In this document: positions 7,125-9,190 of the stretch, one piece after another
Numbering within the stretch: the stretch's first letter is position 1
Layout of the letters: every line of letters starts with the position of its first letter
From: Lachnospiraceae bacterium
GTDB lineage: Bacteria; Bacillota; Clostridia; Lachnospirales; Lachnospiraceae
Length of the DNA: 9,190 nucleotides
Reading direction: 5' to 3'
Assembly: GCA_021153185.1 (NCBI GenBank)
Contig: JAGKTY010000064.1
Location: forward strand, 1 to 9,190
Translations under genes and position numbers: made by a program
The notes under the pieces: generated by a model
The model's input: only the letters and a program-made list of their open reading frames with translations
What the model was told of the DNA's origin: nothing
Database searches by the model: none

Positions 7125-7164
7125 ATATCCAACGGCAAAATAATAAAAAATTGCCGAAAGATAT
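7125..7164. promoter_or_regulatory. AbiE operator 2 (inverted repeat over the transcription start)
   Basis: Fully symmetric: atatc (7125-7129) with gatat (7160-7164) and cggcaa (7133-7138) with ttgccg (7151-7156), both centred at 7144.5. It follows the -10 directly. Centre-to-centre distance from operator 1 is 70 bases, suggesting that two bound antitoxins could bend or loop the promoter between them. Confidence 0.75.
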
Positions 7165-7176
7165 GGAGACAATAAA

Positions 7177-7914
7177 ATGTGGTATGAAGAAGTCGTTTGC
7201 CAATTGAATAGAGAAGAAGAATATACGAGGCAGCAGATATATGATGTATTGGTTAAAGAAAAACCGGAGATGTCCTTTAATTCGTTTAAATGGATTATTT
7301 CTGAAATGGTTGCTAAAGGAATAATTTGCAGGAAACAGCGTGGAAAATATGTTCTTCAGAATGGCAGTGTGGCGAAAAAGTATGTTTATAGACCGCAGTT
7401 GAATGAACAACTCCGAGAGATAAGTGAAAAGATAGAGTCTAAATTTCCTTTTGTCAATTTTGTATGCTTTGAAAGTGTGCAGCTGAATGAGTTCTTAAAT
7501 CATCTGATTGGTAAGAATACATTTTTCGTGTTGGTTGAGAAGGATGCCATTGATTTTGTTTTTCGATATCTTCAGGAAGAAACGGACTGGAATATCTTGC
7601 TTAAGCCAAGTGATAAGGAATGGGATGCATACTGTACCGGCGATAATATTGTCATGCTTAATCTGATCAGTGAAGCTCCAAAGTGTGTGGATGAGTATCA
7701 TAGTATGTGCATCGAACAGATGTTGGTAGACATTGTTGCAGAGAAATCATTTAAAAACCTGTATAGTAAGAGTGAATTGCAGGGAGTTTATAATCTTGCT
7801 GATAAATCATACTTGATAGATTATACAAGGCTCTTGCGTTACGCGAGAAGACGTGGCAAAGCGGATGAAGTAAAAAAATACATTGGGGGATACGCGGGTG
7901 CTTACACAGGATAA
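7177..7914 (+). CDS. abiEi: AbiEi-type antitoxin / autorepressor
   Basis: A 245-residue protein; ATG at 7177 with GGAG at 7165-7168, 8 bases upstream. Residues about 15-62 form a winged helix: EYTRQQIYDVLVKEKPE, a second helix SFKWIISEMVAKGII, then a basic wing CRKQRGKYVLQ. The C-terminal 180 residues are a mixed alpha/beta region that in this family neutralises the toxin and helps DNA binding. The next gene encodes an AbiEii nucleotidyltransferase and overlaps by 17 bases, the usual order of this type IV-like toxin-antitoxin system. Two matching inverted repeats around the promoter support autoregulation. The C-terminal part resembles the DUF6577 variant more than the classic streptococcal AbiEi; this is from pattern only. 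Confidence 0.75.
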   Translation: MWYEEVVCQLNREEEYTRQQIYDVLVKEKPEMSFNSFKWIISEMVAKGIICRKQRGKYVLQNGSVAKKYVYRPQLNEQLREISEKIESKFPFVNFVCFESVQLNEFLNHLIGKNTFFVLVEKDAIDFVFRYLQEETDWNILLKPSDKEWDAYCTGDNIVMLNLISEAPKCVDEYHSMCIEQMLVDIVAEKSFKNLYSKSELQGVYNLADKSYLIDYTRLLRYARRRGKADEVKKYIGGYAGAYTG

Positions 7915-8974
7915 TTTTACAAAAGAGAATATCGAGAGATTACAAAAGATAAGCGGAAATGATCCATCATTATTAGAAAAGACAGTATATGCATTTGGAC
8001 TGCTGGAAGCAATATCTAAGGTAGGAATGCCTTTTATATTTAAGGGTGGAACTTGTTTGATGCTTTTGCTTGAAAAGCCAAGAAGACTGTCTACAGATAT
8101 TGATATCATTGTGGAACCCGGAACAGATGTGGAGTCATTTATTCAGAAGGCAGGTCAGATATTTCCATTCAAGAGCCAGGAAGAGGATGTCAGAAAAGGC
8201 AGGAATAATATTGAGAAGAGACATTATGAATTTACATATGATTCTCCGGTAAATGATAAGCCGTTAGTTATATTACTGGACATTTTATATGAAGAGAATC
8301 ATTACCAGACACTTTTAGAGAAACCGATTAAAAATGATTTGCTTTTGACTGATGGTGAGGATCTGATTGTGAGAATTCCGGATGTGAATAGCATTCTTGG
8401 AGATAAACTTACTGCGTTTGCACCACATACTACCGGAATACCGTTTGGCGTAGATAAAGAGCTTGAAATAATGAAGCAGTTGTACGACTGTTATACGCTT
8501 TCGAGAGAAATGACAAATTATGTTGAAGTGCGTGAAGTATATAAGTCTGTAGCTGTCGCAGAGCTTGGGTACAGAGGAATGGACTACAGTGTAAATGAAG
8601 TTCTTCGCGATACCATCAGAAGTTGCTTCTGTATTATCGCCAAAGGTGGAATTGATAAAGAAGAATATACATATTTTGCTGATGGAATCCGTAGGATAGG
8701 TGGACATATTTACGGGGAGAGATTCAATGGCGAGCTGGCCGCATATATTGCATGCGAGGTGCTGTATTTGGCTACTTGTCTTTATACGGATAGTGAGTAT
8801 GTGGCTATTGATAGTCCTGAGGAATACGTGAATGATAAGCTGAGCTTCAAGGGGGCAAGAGGGATTAACTATTTGAGAAAGGTTAATCTGGAAAGCTACG
8901 CGTATATTGTGGCTGCGGTGAAGTTGCTGGGAGATAAAGTGGAAGAAATCGTGTATTTAGAAGAGAATAAGTAA
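7898..8974 (+). CDS. abiEii: AbiEii/AbiGii-family nucleotidyltransferase toxin
   Basis: A 358-residue protein. GTG at 7898 is preferred over the in-frame TTG at 7883 because GGGGGA at 7885-7890 stands 7 bases before it. It starts inside the antitoxin gene (17-base overlap), implying translational coupling. Residues about 48-69 read FKGGTCLMLLL, then RRLSTDIDI: the GGT and DxD (D67, D69) motifs of the DNA-polymerase-beta-like nucleotidyltransferase fold. A third acidic strand is seen in VILLDILYE. SILGDKLTAFAPHTTG and MKQLYDCYTL match the downstream conserved lysine and aspartate blocks. All key motifs are present, so it should be active. Family members stop growth by modifying RNA (tRNA 3' ends in the mycobacterial MenT relatives) and give abortive phage infection; the substrate of this protein is not known. 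Confidence 0.9.
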   Translation: MLTQDNFTKENIERLQKISGNDPSLLEKTVYAFGLLEAISKVGMPFIFKGGTCLMLLLEKPRRLSTDIDIIVEPGTDVESFIQKAGQIFPFKSQEEDVRKGRNNIEKRHYEFTYDSPVNDKPLVILLDILYEENHYQTLLEKPIKNDLLLTDGEDLIVRIPDVNSILGDKLTAFAPHTTGIPFGVDKELEIMKQLYDCYTLSREMTNYVEVREVYKSVAVAELGYRGMDYSVNEVLRDTIRSCFCIIAKGGIDKEEYTYFADGIRRIGGHIYGERFNGELAAYIACEVLYLATCLYTDSEYVAIDSPEEYVNDKLSFKGARGINYLRKVNLESYAYIVAAVKLLGDKVEEIVYLEENK

Positions 8975-9033
8975 TACAAGGGTTAAGCAGCAAAAAGAAG
9001 AGAAAAACATGATCTATAAATGTACTCATTTAG

Positions 9034-9077
9034 AAAGCCGTTAACAGGGAATTGAATCCAAGGGGACGGCTTTTTTT
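9034..9077 (+). terminator. Intrinsic terminator of the abiE operon
   Basis: An 8-bp stem (aaagccgt 9034-9041, acggcttt 9066-9073) with a long 24-base loop, followed by seven T in total. It lies 60 bases after the toxin stop. The tail block ggctttttttgcgccc (9068-9083) is identical to 2071-2086 at the end of the RloB-like operon. Confidence 0.75.
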
Positions 9078-9102
9078 GCGCCCTTTTTATGTTTTCAGTG
9101 CA

Positions 9103-9190
9103 AACTTCCGGCTTTCCGGGGCGCATTCATCCCGCTTTTTCTTCCATTGAAACCGCGCCCCGGCCCTGTCCAAATTTGGGGGAGCGGGGC
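9103..9190. repeat. Repeat R, copy 3 (core 9163-9190) with inverted-repeat extension
   Basis: The core 9163-9190 matches 2091-2118 and 7004-7031 over 28 bases, and its last base is the last of the window. Upstream, ccggggcgc (9116-9124) and gcgccccgg (9155-9163) form a perfect 9-bp inverted repeat, so this copy could fold into two successive hairpins. From aacttcc (9103) the spacing of blocks follows that of copy 2. No gene is seen after 8974. Confidence 0.75.

Noticed and set aside
7064..7156. A CRISPR array from the two identical 23-base repeats
   Set aside because: Only two copies, each internally palindromic, placed around a promoter: operators explain them better. No cas genes are present.
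9009..9044. An 11-residue peptide (MIYKCTHLESR) before the abiE terminator as an attenuator leader
   Set aside because: Its end overlaps the terminator stem, but no gene follows in the window and the ribosome site is poor.

Overview
The window looks like an accessory region of an AT-rich Firmicute, most likely a gut or rumen Lachnospiraceae. The reasons are AGGAGG-type ribosome binding sites, TTGATA-N17-TATAAT-type promoters, a large gca/aca/gtt-rich gene for an immunoglobulin-fold surface protein with a PT-rich linker, and the gene content (Rpn-like tail, DUF4143 ATPase, AbiE, COG1106-type ATPase). The taxon is an inference. Every gene is on the + strand.

Layout: (1) 2-181, the end of a probable Rpn-family nuclease/transposase gene, followed by a hairpin terminator (repeat T, copy 1). 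(2) 281-2080, a promoter, an AAA/ABC-type ATPase gene, a small RloB-like (Toprim-like) gene and a terminator; this is a candidate two-gene phage-defence operon. (3) 2120-5259, about 3.1 kb from the interior of a surface-protein gene with no start, no stop and a +1 frameshift. It is cut on the left by a 40-bp repeat (R, copy 1) and on the right by the second copy of T. (4) 5306-6916, three 33-bp-period repeats, a promoter, an AAA_14/DUF4143 ATPase gene and a terminator. (5) 6993-7032, R copy 2, then an AbiE toxin-antitoxin operon with two palindromic operators around its promoter and a terminator. (6) R copy 3, whose last base is the last base of the window.

The genes themselves fall in known families. 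The unusual part is the architecture. Three independent defence or conflict modules are each built as promoter, gene(s), intrinsic terminator, R repeat, all in the same orientation. The R repeat can fold into a bulged hairpin around the palindrome ccaaatttgg. Two of the modules also have the T hairpin on their left side. A host-type surface-protein gene is interrupted exactly at an R and at a T. This looks like an array of small mobile gene cassettes with a non-coding recombination site, but no recombinase is visible here and the mechanism is unknown.

Functionally, the AAA/RloB-like pair and AbiE are likely anti-phage or addiction systems, each self-contained with its own promoter and terminator. 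The DUF4143 ATPase is common in genomes but its role is unclear. The surface-protein segment has no visible means of expression and is best treated as a broken gene or a silent gene segment.
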